Source of the DNA: CAZSHX01 sp964606895
Lineage (GTDB): Bacteria; Bacteroidota; Ignavibacteria; Kapaibacteriales; UBA2268
Direction: 5' to 3'
Assembly (NCBI GenBank): GCA_964606895.1
Contig: CAZSHX010000058.1
Coordinates: 1 to 31,623 of the forward strand
DNA: 31,623 nt
Shown here: one piece after another, positions 16,094-23,734 of the stretch
How positions within the stretch are numbered: position 1 is the first letter of the stretch
How the letters are laid out: each line of letters begins with the position of its first letter
The notes under the pieces: generated by a model
Seen by the model: only the letters and a program-made list of their open reading frames with translations
What the model was told of the DNA's origin: nothing
Databases searched by the model: none
Position numbers and translations under genes: made by a program

Positions 16094-16873
16094 CTACCTC
16101 AATCTGAATTTAATCGGAATACTAACCCAGCACGTAATTGGTTGTTTGTTCTGGATAGCAGGAGTAAAAACAGCTTTTTTCACTGCGTCAATAGCGGCTT
16201 GGTCAAGCATTGAAGATTCAGAGTACTGAACCTTTGTTTGTTTCACTCTGCCGTCTTTGCCGACAAGAACTCTGACGATAACTTGTCCTTCAACACCCGA
16301 TTTACGAGCCATTTCGGGATAGACAACTTTCTTCTGAAGTTCAGCCAAATCAACCTGAGGCTCTTTTTCGACTGCAATAAATTCCTCGCTGTCGGGTACT
16401 TCTTCCTCTTTGATTTCAATTTTTTTGTCGCCGAGGTCGAGGTTAGGCATTGAGTTTATATCAACAATTTGACCTTCATTTCGTGAAAGAGATTCGCTCA
16501 TTTTGTTAACGTCAGCGAAATCCTTCATATCTTCTTTAATTAAAGCATCCGGCACAGGAACAGGAGTTCCGGCTCTTGCGGCAGTTGCTATATCCACAAT
16601 CTGCTGAGTTTGTGGAGGAGGAGGTGCTTCTTCTTCTGTTTCAGTTTGCTGAAAAACATTCTGCATCAATGTTTTGCTAAAGGGAGCACGGTACGAGCGT
16701 CCAAGCGATTTTTCGGATGCCAGTCCATAAACCCAATAAAACAAGAACAAAAGAAGGAAGAACGAAAGAGTATAGACTAAAGCACGATAAGTGTTTTTTC
16801 TGATGTACTCTTTGATTTCCACTGCTCCATAAGTCGGAGGAGCAGGCATTGCGATAGAAAATCCATTACTCAT
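16094..16873 (-). CDS. tonB: TonB-family energy transducer
   Basis: The 259-residue protein has a 30-residue cytoplasmic N-terminus, one membrane helix (about residues 31-51), a periplasmic spacer with EEEAPPPPQ and acidic stretches, and a TonB C-terminal domain (about 183-259: YPEMARKSGVEGQVIVRVLV, then DGRVKQTKV and AVFTPAIQN). Such proteins pass ExbB-ExbD proton-motive energy to outer-membrane receptors. The helix lacks the histidine found in the E. coli TonB SxxxH motif. ATG 16873 has GGAGG 8 bases upstream. The gene starts one base after the exbD2 stop, showing tight operon structure. Confidence 0.92.
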   Translation of the reverse strand: MSNGFSIAMPAPPTYGAVEIKEYIRKNTYRALVYTLSFFLLLFLFYWVYGLASEKSLGRSYRAPFSKTLMQNVFQQTETEEEAPPPPQTQQIVDIATAARAGTPVPVPDALIKEDMKDFADVNKMSESLSRNEGQIVDINSMPNLDLGDKKIEIKEEEVPDSEEFIAVEKEPQVDLAELQKKVVYPEMARKSGVEGQVIVRVLVGKDGRVKQTKVQYSESSMLDQAAIDAVKKAVFTPAIQNKQPITCWVSIPIKFRLR

Positions 16874-16874
16874 T

Positions 16875-17456
16875 TTACAGACCCTCCAATATTTTAATAT
16901 CTTCTTCCTTCATAGGAATGATAGTAAATTTACGACTACGTTTAGTAGGATGATTATCTTTATCAAGTACTTTTCCGATTTCGTCAGTAATAGGAACTTC
17001 TGCAAGGTTAAGTTGGTCTAAAATCAGGATAACTTTTTCATACGAAGCATCATCAGACACTTTGAATGAAGTAATCAAGCGGTTTCTAACCAAAGGTTTA
17101 AGATTTTTTTCAACAGCAAGAGCTTTAATCTTATCAATTGCAACGGGTTCGGGTTTATTGGTTTCGTCGGGAACACCGGCACACCAAAAAGCTTTACCGT
17201 CAGCTCTTAAATATATCGTTAGAAGCTCGGAAGCTTTAACTTCAACATTTTCAAACATTTCCGGAGGTATCCTCATTTCCATTATCTGAGGCTTCAACAT
17301 TGTTGTTGTAAACATGAAGAAGGTCAGAAGAAGGAAAGTGATATCAACCAGCGGAGTCATGTCAAGATGAAAGCCGATTCTTTTTTTCTTCTTTCTCTTG
17401 CTGAATTTTCCCCTTTTACCTTTATCTGCGGGACCGAGGGAGCCACCACCAGCCAT
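16875..17456 (-). CDS. exbD: ExbD/TolR-family protein 2
   Basis: This 193-residue protein has a Lys/Arg-rich cytoplasmic head (GKFSKRKKKKRIGFHLDM), then a single membrane helix with the essential aspartate at D38 (TPLVDITFLLLTFFMFTT) and a periplasmic domain. It forms the proton-driven core with ExbB. The periplasmic part differs from its neighbour ExbD1, so this is an old paralogous pair rather than a recent copy. ATG 17456 is favoured by AAGGAG just upstream; a longer reading to 17504 adds a non-conserved stretch. Confidence 0.92.
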   Translation of the reverse strand: MAGGGSLGPADKGKRGKFSKRKKKKRIGFHLDMTPLVDITFLLLTFFMFTTTMLKPQIMEMRIPPEMFENVEVKASELLTIYLRADGKAFWCAGVPDETNKPEPVAIDKIKALAVEKNLKPLVRNRLITSFKVSDDASYEKVILILDQLNLAEVPITDEIGKVLDKDNHPTKRSRKFTIIPMKEEDIKILEGL

Positions 17457-17549
17457 ATATTTCTCCTTTATTAATAATTGTGCCTCATATATAAGACACA
17501 TCAATTACAAATTTAGTTACATAATATAACGTAATTCTAACTTCTTTTT

Positions 17550-18062
17550 TTAATTTTTCTTCTTTTCAGTTACGAAGTTAAATACAGTTGCTCTGCTTTT
17601 TCTCATTATATTCATTGCATCCATGATGAATTTAAACCTGACCCGCTTGTCTGCATCAAGTGCAAACCTTGTTGCAGGCCTGACTGCCAGGGTAGTTCGA
17701 ATGAACTTGGTCAGCAGAACAGAATCAACAGGGACAAGTTTTTTATCGGACAACGTAGGTGGCAAATCGGGAATCATAGACCAGATTTGTTTCTGGTCGT
17801 TAGCATTCGTCAAGCCGAAATACATTGTCGTATCACCTTTTTTATCATCAATAGCAATGTTAATGGTAGCAAGATCTCTTTCAGGAAGCTTAGTAGTATC
17901 CGGAGAAGCAATTGGACGAACAATAGTGAACTGCTGTTCGTTTTCTGCATCTGACTTAAACTTCGCAGTAAACATCAAAAAAGTCAAAAGAAGGAACGTT
18001 ATGTCAACAAGCGGGGTCATGTCTATGACGAACCCCATCCTTTTCTTTCTTACTTTTGGCAC
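17550..18062 (-). CDS. exbD: ExbD/TolR-family protein 1
   Basis: A 170-residue protein with a short basic head (MPKVRKKRMGFVIDM), a membrane helix containing D20 (TPLVDITFLLLTFLMFTA), and a periplasmic domain of about 130 residues. The conserved Asp is the proton-carrying residue of the family. The start is GTG, supported by AAAGGAG 7 bases upstream. It lies between exbB and exbD2 in the same orientation. Since ExbBD motors contain two ExbD chains, the two paralogues may assemble as a heterodimer. Confidence 0.92.
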   Translation of the reverse strand: MPKVRKKRMGFVIDMTPLVDITFLLLTFLMFTAKFKSDAENEQQFTIVRPIASPDTTKLPERDLATINIAIDDKKGDTTMYFGLTNANDQKQIWSMIPDLPPTLSDKKLVPVDSVLLTKFIRTTLAVRPATRFALDADKRVRFKFIMDAMNIMRKSRATVFNFVTEKKKN

Positions 18063-18074
18063 GGAAAGCTCCTT

Positions 18075-18857
18075 TTATTTTTTAACGCGAACTGTGAAAA
18101 CTTGAGTTACATTCAAAATTGCTTCATCAATCATATAAATATAATTATCAACCTTTGTTGTAAAGAAGTTGTAGGCTACGATTGAAACGATAGCACCGCC
18201 CAAACCGCCGGCTGTATTGTAAAGAGCTTCAGAAATACCAACAGCAAGCTGAGTTGCATCTACAGTTCCGGTATCGCCGAAAGCCGCAAATGCACGAATC
18301 ATACCGATTGTTGTTCCGAGAAGACCAAATAGAGTAGAAACCGAAGCAACGGTTGAAAGAATAACTAAATTCTTTTCGAGAAGTGGTGTTTCTAAGTTAG
18401 TAGCTTCGTCAATTGAACGCTGAACTTCTAACATTTTCTTTTCAGTAGGATAGTCATTGTCGTTTTCGATAGATTTGAATCTTTCGATAGCGGCTCGCAT
18501 AATATTTGCAAGACTACCCCGCTGTTTCTCGCACTCTGACAGAGCATCGTCATACGCTCCTTTCACGAGAAAGTCCATAACTCTTTTGACATAAGCAGAA
18601 ATGTCGCCTTTGCCTCTTGCTTTGTTAATTGACAGAATTCTCTCGAAAGAAAATGTTACTGCAATAATTAATAAGCCAATCAAAATACCAACGATGGGTC
18701 CACCCGTGTAAATCATTGCGATAATGTTACCGGGTTTTGGTTTCTTTTTTGTTGAGGGATCCTGGAACCCGCTCGAATTTCCGAAATAAAACATATAGAC
18801 AGCGAATGCGATAACCATTGCTAATGTGATTACCACGACGTTAAACATGTTTTTCAT
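18075..18857 (-). CDS. exbB: ExbB/TolQ/MotA-family proton channel
   Basis: The 260-residue protein has an extra N-terminal membrane helix (about 6-25) before the canonical three (about 50-70, 163-190, 205-232), an arrangement common in FCB ExbB proteins. The family core is clear: STLFGLLGTTIGMIRAF and EALYNTAGGLGGAI, with pore-lining threonines T182/T183 and T215. It forms the pentameric channel around the ExbD helices. ATG 18857 has AAGGAG upstream. The gene follows the STAS gene by 24 bases and precedes exbD1 by 12. Confidence 0.93.
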   Translation of the reverse strand: MKNMFNVVVITLAMVIAFAVYMFYFGNSSGFQDPSTKKKPKPGNIIAMIYTGGPIVGILIGLLIIAVTFSFERILSINKARGKGDISAYVKRVMDFLVKGAYDDALSECEKQRGSLANIMRAAIERFKSIENDNDYPTEKKMLEVQRSIDEATNLETPLLEKNLVILSTVASVSTLFGLLGTTIGMIRAFAAFGDTGTVDATQLAVGISEALYNTAGGLGGAIVSIVAYNFFTTKVDNYIYMIDEAILNVTQVFTVRVKK

Positions 18858-18881
18858 AAGTCTCCTTCTTTTAGTTAATTA

Positions 18882-19223
18882 TTATGAAATGGATTTAATT
18901 GCTTCTTCTAAAGTCTCAAAAATTGGGAATACCAAAGTGAGTTTGGTTATTACAAACAAATTTTCGATTGATTTACTAACGTTGCACAGTACCACCTTGC
19001 CATCGCGTTTTGCGAAGTTTGCGTGAGCCGCAATCAGCACTCCGAGTGCCGTTGAGTTCAGATAAGTTACCTTATCAAGATTCACAATAAGCAAGCTTTT
19101 CTGCTTATCAGATATTTCTTTCAGAGTGTCCCTTAGCTGAGATGTTTCTTCTCCGCCTATGAACTGACCTTTGAGATGGAGAATAACTCCACCGATTTGC
19201 TCTTCAATTTTTACATGTGACAT
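18882..19223 (-). CDS. STAS-domain protein (anti-sigma factor antagonist type)
   Basis: The 113-residue protein is a single STAS domain. S57 in TYLNSTALGVLI sits at the serine phosphorylated in SpoIIAA/RsbV-type partner-switch proteins. Members of the family are usually controlled by an HPK-like kinase and a PP2C phosphatase. Neither is encoded nearby. AAGGTG precedes the ATG. It is the first gene of the operon leading into exbB 24 bases later, so it may regulate or respond to the motor complex, or simply share transcription; the latter cannot be excluded. Confidence 0.9.
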   Translation of the reverse strand: MSHVKIEEQIGGVILHLKGQFIGGEETSQLRDTLKEISDKQKSLLIVNLDKVTYLNSTALGVLIAAHANFAKRDGKVVLCNVSKSIENLFVITKLTLVFPIFETLEEAIKSIS

Positions 19224-19384
19224 ACGACACCTTTTTTTTATATTAATGAAAAAAAGTGAAATTTTACAATTCCAAAATTAACAAATTTTTAAATCATAAG
19301 GAACTGATATTTTTCAATGGACGATTTTTCGCATTTTAACAGCAATTTCCGAATTTCTTGCTTACTCTCGATGAGCACTAAAAT

Positions 19385-19462
19385 TGTCATTCTGAACGAA
19401 GTGAAGAATCAACCCTCACTGATAATTCACAACAAAGACTCTTCACTTTGCTCAGAGTGACA
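19385..19462. repeat. Dispersed palindromic repeat (22-base arms)
   Basis: The arm at 19385-19406 (TGTCATTCTGAACGAAGTGA plus AG) pairs with 19441-19462 with three mismatches, around a 34-base loop. The same arm type is a familiar intergenic palindrome in many bacteria, especially FCB genomes. It lies between the prmC stop and the STAS promoter, where it may also act as a leftward terminator for prmC. Confidence 0.75.
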
Positions 19463-19478
19463 GCGATGAGAACACGAT

Positions 19479-20363
19479 TTATCTTCCCGATTGAAAAAAT
19501 CCAATTCTATCAATTCCCGAATAATCTTTCCTGAATTTCAATTCAAATCCAACATCTCTGAATATTTTCAAAATATCTTCCGACTGCCCAAAACCTATTT
19601 CTAAATAAAATGAACCATTCGGTGCCAGTATCTTTCCGAAGATTTCAGAAAATCTTCTGTAAAACGTCAATCCATCAGATTCATCCGTCAGAGCTGATTT
19701 CGGTTCGTGAGTTCTGACTTCGGGCTCGAGTTCCGGATAATCATTTTTTGAAATATAAGGCGGATTCGAGACAATAATATCGTAAATCTCATCATTCAAA
19801 AAGTTCTCAGCTAAAACATCAAAACGTCTGAAATTTATATTGTTTACATCGTTCACTTCAGAGTTTTCTTTTGCCTTCTCCAATGCACTTTCTGAAATAT
19901 CGATTCCTGATACCACTGAATTTGGAAAAAATTTGGCTAAAGCAATTGCAATACATCCTGAACCTGTTCCAATATCCAATATTTTCAGTTTTTCAGTTCT
20001 GTTTTTTTCTGATTCGGTGACAAAACTAACCAGAAATTCAGTTTCAGGTCTTGGAATTAATACTGAATTATCCAATTTGATATCAAGCCCATGAAAATCT
20101 GTATTCCCGATAATATACTGCAAAGGTTCATGGTTCACCCGTCTTTTAATGCATTCTTTCAAAGAACTTAATTCAGTTTCGTTCAAAGGCTTTTGAAAAT
20201 TAGTGTAAAGTTCAATTCTCGAAAGCTTAAGAACATGGCTAAGCAAAAGTTCAACAGTCAGGCGGGGAGAGTCAATGCCTTTTTCGGTGAAATAATCACT
20301 GCCCCACTTAACTAATTCAATTATTGTCCAGATTTTTGTACCGTTAGCCAAATTATACCGCAA
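19479..20363 (-). CDS. prmC: Release factor glutamine methyltransferase PrmC (HemK)
   Basis: PrmC methylates the glutamine of the GGQ motif in peptide chain release factors 1 and 2. The 294-residue protein has an N-terminal helical domain ending in VNHEPLQYIIGNTDFHG and PRPETEFLV. The SAM-binding DIGTGSGCIAI is at 130-140 and the substrate-binding NPPY at 200-203. All are standard. The start appears to be TTG at 20363, just 6 bases after the cdaA stop; a TTG four codons further in is equally possible and no ribosome site decides. Tight spacing suggests co-transcription with cdaA. The usual neighbour prfA is absent. Confidence 0.94.
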   Translation of the reverse strand: MRYNLANGTKIWTIIELVKWGSDYFTEKGIDSPRLTVELLLSHVLKLSRIELYTNFQKPLNETELSSLKECIKRRVNHEPLQYIIGNTDFHGLDIKLDNSVLIPRPETEFLVSFVTESEKNRTEKLKILDIGTGSGCIAIALAKFFPNSVVSGIDISESALEKAKENSEVNDVNNINFRRFDVLAENFLNDEIYDIIVSNPPYISKNDYPELEPEVRTHEPKSALTDESDGLTFYRRFSEIFGKILAPNGSFYLEIGFGQSEDILKIFRDVGFELKFRKDYSGIDRIGFFQSGR

Positions 20364-20369
20364 TTCTCA

Positions 20370-21149
20370 TTAATTTTTATTCCTCGAAGCAAGTCTGATA
20401 TTGAGAACTTCAGTCAATTGGCTTTTAGGAATCTCCAAACTAAGTGAACCCTGCTCTGCAATAGAAATTGCTCCTGTTTCCTCGGATACAATTAAAACTA
20501 CTGCATCTACCTGTTCGGAAAGTCCAAGACCTGCCCTATGCCTTGTACCAAGATTCCTGTTTTTAAACTTGGTTGCACTCGAAAGAGGGAGAACACATCT
20601 TGCCGCAATAATCATCTGGTCGTCAATAATAACGGCACCATCATGCAACGGCGATTTTGTATTGAAAATAGAAATTATCAACTCTTTAGTTACCATTGCC
20701 TGAAGCTGAATTCCTGTATCCACAGTCATCTCGACGTTCTGAGAGCGAGTGAATACTATTAATGCTCCCACATGCTTTTCGGACAATTCGATAGCCGCAT
20801 CAATAACGGCATCAATTGTCCTGGTAATTTTCGATTTCCCGAATATATCGAATATCCTGCTTCGCGTTATCATCAGAAGAAGCCTTCTGATTTCCGGCTG
20901 GAACAAAATAACAAAAGCCAGGAGCCAAATATTTGAAATCGTTTTGAGTATCCAGTTGATTGCTTTCAGATTTGCGGCTTCAGTTATAAATGATAACAAA
21001 ATCAATATGACCAACCCAAACAGAATCTGAACAACAACAGAATCTTTCAATGCTTTGTATAACCACAAAAACAAACCTGCAACCAGCAATATGTCAATAA
21101 TATCTGTGATAGTGACATTAAGAAACCCTATTTTAATCATTTCAGGCAT
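20370..21149 (-). CDS. cdaA: Diadenylate cyclase CdaA (c-di-AMP synthase)
   Basis: This 259-residue membrane enzyme makes cyclic di-AMP from two ATP. Three membrane helices span about residues 11-85 and the DisA_N/DAC catalytic domain follows. The active-site motifs are intact: D170-G171-A172 in PLHDGAVI and R203-H204-R205 in GTRHRAGLG, with SEETGAIS at 222-229. No cdaR or glmM neighbour is present, unlike in Firmicutes. c-di-AMP commonly controls potassium and osmolyte balance and envelope homeostasis; which applies here is unknown. ATGs at 21149 and 21140 are both possible starts and neither has a good ribosome site. Confidence 0.94.
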   Translation of the reverse strand: MPEMIKIGFLNVTITDIIDILLVAGLFLWLYKALKDSVVVQILFGLVILILLSFITEAANLKAINWILKTISNIWLLAFVILFQPEIRRLLLMITRSRIFDIFGKSKITRTIDAVIDAAIELSEKHVGALIVFTRSQNVEMTVDTGIQLQAMVTKELIISIFNTKSPLHDGAVIIDDQMIIAARCVLPLSSATKFKNRNLGTRHRAGLGLSEQVDAVVLIVSEETGAISIAEQGSLSLEIPKSQLTEVLNIRLASRNKN

Positions 21150-21231
21150 AGTTTTTTAAATTATTTTTGTTTTTGCTGTTATTCAAATTACTATAGAGTA
21201 ACAAACAATGAAAAAAGTTACAAATTGTTTT

Positions 21232-22212
21232 TTATTTATCGTTGTTATTATTTCGCTTCATTTCTGCTTCTTTTTCGTAAGCTCTAATAATTTCAGCGAC
21301 TAATCTATGGCGAACCACATCATTATCATCGAAATATACAAAATCTATGCCATCAATATTCTGGAGTAGCTTGTTGGTGTGAATCAAACCGGAATCTTCG
21401 GTTCTCGGTAAATCAATTTGAGTGATATCACCTGTAACAATGGCTTTCGAATTTTCCCCAAGCCTCGTCAGAAACATTTTCATCTGTGTGATTGTGGCAT
21501 TTTGAGCTTCATCCAAAATGATAAAGGCATTATTCAAGGTTCTGCCTCTCATGTAAGCAAGAGGAGTAATCTCGATAATATTTTTTTCCATCAAGGCTTT
21601 CACTTTCTCAAAACTCATCATGTACGACAGAGCATCGGTTAGCGGACGCAAATACGGGTCAATCTTTTCCTTCAAATCACCGGGCAAAAAACCAAGAGAT
21701 TCACCTGCTTCAACAGCAGGACGCGAAAGGATAATCTTACTGACCTCATTGCGTTTGAATGCCGCTAATGCCATGGCAACAGCCAGAAATGTCTTGCCTG
21801 TTCCCGCAGGACCAATCGAGAAAACGATATCATTTGCAAGAACCTTTTTGTAGTACATAGTTTGCTTCGGGGTTCTTGCTCGGATTGGATTTGCAATTCC
21901 CCAGTAAATGACGTTGTCTTTTTCGAAGCTGGCGGAAGAAGCATTTTTGTCAATATCCACCAAATCCATAACCGTAACGACATCGTTTGAATTGAGCTCA
22001 CCGTTTCTTTTCAGGATATATGAAAGCTCTTTGATAACTGATTCAATTGCCTTGATTTCAGAGCTTGAGCCCCTGATTATCAAAGTATTTCCGCGTGCAG
22101 AAATAGTTGCCTGAAACTTATTCTCAATTATATTCAGGTAACTGTCGTTACTACCCAAAAGTGAGAGTAAATCTATATCTTCAAGTTTGATTTTCTTTTC
22201 CAGTAAATCCAT
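21232..22212 (-). CDS. phoH: PhoH-family ATPase (YbeZ type)
   Basis: The 326-residue protein has an N-terminal KH-like region (about 30-70; ISARGNTLIIRGSSSEIKAI) and a PhoH ATPase domain. That domain has Walker A GPAGTGKT at 134-141, LSRPAVEAGESLGFLPGDL, Walker B IILDEAQNAT at 231-240, and GDITQIDLP. PhoH/YbeZ proteins are RNA-linked P-loop ATPases, usually paired with the ribosome-maturation nuclease YbeY; no ybeY is visible here. AGAGG lies before ATG 22212. A terminator separates it from the LysM gene upstream, and 82 bases separate it from cdaA downstream. Confidence 0.93.
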   Translation of the reverse strand: MDLLEKKIKLEDIDLLSLLGSNDSYLNIIENKFQATISARGNTLIIRGSSSEIKAIESVIKELSYILKRNGELNSNDVVTVMDLVDIDKNASSASFEKDNVIYWGIANPIRARTPKQTMYYKKVLANDIVFSIGPAGTGKTFLAVAMALAAFKRNEVSKIILSRPAVEAGESLGFLPGDLKEKIDPYLRPLTDALSYMMSFEKVKALMEKNIIEITPLAYMRGRTLNNAFIILDEAQNATITQMKMFLTRLGENSKAIVTGDITQIDLPRTEDSGLIHTNKLLQNIDGIDFVYFDDNDVVRHRLVAEIIRAYEKEAEMKRNNNNDK

Positions 22213-22230
22213 TTAACCTCTAATTTAATC

Positions 22231-22273
22231 AAAAAAGCAAAAGCCCATCCGCAATAAAGCAGAAGGGCTTTTG
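22231..22273 (-). terminator. Terminator after the LysM gene
   Basis: The arms CAAAAGCCC (22238-22246) and GGGCTTTTG (22265-22273) pair perfectly. In the leftward transcript the hairpin is followed by a T tract (A residues at 22231-22236 on the plus strand). It lies 36 bases past the LysM stop and only 19 bases before the phoH start codon, so the phoH promoter must overlap it or phoH depends on read-through. Confidence 0.85.
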
Positions 22274-22308
22274 TCAAAAAAACCTAATTAAAAAGTAACG
22301 GCATTCAG

Positions 22309-23091
22309 TTATTCACCTTTTTTACCGGCACCTTCATCTTGTTTCTGCTGAATCATAGCATGTTTTTTCCTCCAGTATTTTCTTTCAGCCTTCATTTCGT
22401 CGGTTGTTTTTGGTCCGGGAGGGGGTATTTTAAATATCTGACCCGGGAAAATGATGTCAGGATTTTTGATTTGTCCTGAATTTTCCTGCCAAATTTTGGG
22501 CCATTGGAATGGGTCGCCGTAAATGTCTGCTTTTGCGGAAATGTTCCACAAGCAGTCTTTGTTTTCAGCCCATGTACCAACGGTATAGTTTTTAACTTTC
22601 TTTTCTCTGTACAAGCCGCGAATGTCGCGAGCCATAACAATGATTTTGTCATAAAATTCTCTTAAACAAGCAATTTTATTGCCTCTTAAAGCATTGAGTT
22701 CGTTTTCGAGAGCTTGAATTTCGTCTTTTTTATCTGCAAGTTCGTCATCGGAAAATTTGCGGAAATCGCGGATTTTACCTTCAACAACGCCAAGCAATTG
22801 TTTGTAATTTGCTATATCGGCATCGGTTACGCCTAAAAGTTTGTAATACATTGACTGGCAATCTTTTAGTTTTGTTTTTGTTGCTTCGATATCTTGTTTG
22901 AGTTTTTCAACGTCGGCATCGAGTCCGGAAAGTTTGCCCTGAAGGTCCAGAAGATTTTTCTGGAACTCCTGAATGCGGATAACTGCTTCGTCTTTAGTAA
23001 TTTGTTCGTCAGGTAACTGAGCAAATAAGCTGATATTAGAGACGGAAATTACAAAAGCAATCATTAAAAGTGAATATACTATCTTTTTCAT
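22309..23091 (-). CDS. Exported coiled-coil protein with C-terminal LysM domain
   Basis: A 260-residue protein with a signal peptide (cleavage likely after LFA, residue 24). A long heptad-rich coiled coil runs from about 27 to 140. A LysM domain at about 169-223 (YTVGTWAENKDCLWNIS ... GDPFQWPKIWQEN ... FPGQIFKIPP) should bind peptidoglycan. The tail is highly charged (KAERKYWRKKHAMIQQKQDE). The product is most likely a periplasmic structural or tethering protein. AGGAG precedes the ATG. It follows the small coiled-coil lipoprotein gene by 48 bases in the same direction, so the two are a probable operon and may form a lipid-anchor/peptidoglycan bridge. Confidence 0.88.
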   Translation of the reverse strand: MKKIVYSLLMIAFVISVSNISLFAQLPDEQITKDEAVIRIQEFQKNLLDLQGKLSGLDADVEKLKQDIEATKTKLKDCQSMYYKLLGVTDADIANYKQLLGVVEGKIRDFRKFSDDELADKKDEIQALENELNALRGNKIACLREFYDKIIVMARDIRGLYREKKVKNYTVGTWAENKDCLWNISAKADIYGDPFQWPKIWQENSGQIKNPDIIFPGQIFKIPPPGPKTTDEMKAERKYWRKKHAMIQQKQDEGAGKKGE

Positions 23092-23139
23092 GTTTTTTTA
23101 CTCCTAAATTAATTATACAAGAAATATTGGTTGAACAAA

Positions 23140-23463
23140 TTATTTAACTTCTTCGGTTGCCGGTGGAGCTGGTTTCCAATCGGGCCAAATGTCGGGCCAT
23201 GAAGCTAAATGCTTTTTGATGTAATCATTTTCTTCATTGCATTTGTTCAATTCTGATTTCCTTGTGCTCAATTCACTTTCAAGTTTACTTTTTTCAGCAC
23301 GCTTTTTGTCAATCATCTCAGTCAGGCTTCTTTCTTGTTTGCGAAGCTCTTTCAACTGTGCCAACTGCTCTTCTGTTATTTTATTCGAACAGCTTGTGAA
23401 AAGTGTTCCGGCAATAATTATTGCACCAATACCAATACTTGAGAACAATCTGCTTTTTAGCAT
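23140..23463 (-). CDS. Small coiled-coil lipoprotein
   Basis: This 107-residue protein has a lipoprotein signal ending LFTSC, with C25 the lipid-modified residue. A heptad-rich helix at about 29-78 (EEQLAQLKELRKQERSLTEM ...) resembles Lpp-like trimeric or dimeric coiled coils. A Trp/Pro-rich end (SWPDIWPDWKPAPPA) follows. It is probably anchored in the outer membrane with the helix in the periplasm. AGGAGG just before ATG 23463 predicts strong translation. It is first in a two-gene unit with the LysM protein. No named family is assigned. Confidence 0.85.
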   Translation of the reverse strand: MLKSRLFSSIGIGAIIIAGTLFTSCSNKITEEQLAQLKELRKQERSLTEMIDKKRAEKSKLESELSTRKSELNKCNEENDYIKKHLASWPDIWPDWKPAPPATEEVK

Positions 23464-23678
23464 AGTTCCTCCTATGTTGTAGTTAAAAATATATGTTATA
23501 CGTCAAAAAATTCCCAAATTTTCAATTTTAAGCTAATAGCTTTTTTCATTAATAACAAATATCGTAAAAATATAGATTGTATGCTAACAAAATTATTCAA
23601 AATATCCGTTTTTTTTAACTTTCTGCTTCATAAATTAAAAAAAATTTCAATTAATAATATTTAAATTATAAAAATTCA

Positions 23679-23686
23679 TAATTTTG
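23679..23686 (+). promoter_or_regulatory. Candidate -7 box (TAATTTTG) for valS
   Basis: TAATTTTG matches the FCB TAnnTTTG consensus and lies 49 bases before the chosen valS ATG, in the 271-base divergent region shared with the lipoprotein gene. No TTG is seen at -33. No T-box-like leader is visible, and the space is too short for one. Confidence 0.4.
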
Positions 23687-23734
23687 TGTTTTTTCTTATG
23701 GCAAATTGAGAATTCAGGAAGGAATTATATTTTA

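Noticed and set aside
23684..23734. Upstream ATG extension of valS by 17 residues
   Set aside because: The extension MCFFLWQIENSGRNYIL is not family-like, and the AGGAAGG ribosome site lies within it, favouring ATG 23735.
23464..23734. Possible T-box or other riboswitch leader for valS
   Set aside because: No specifier loop or antiterminator hairpin is visible, and only about 49 bases separate the candidate promoter from the start codon.
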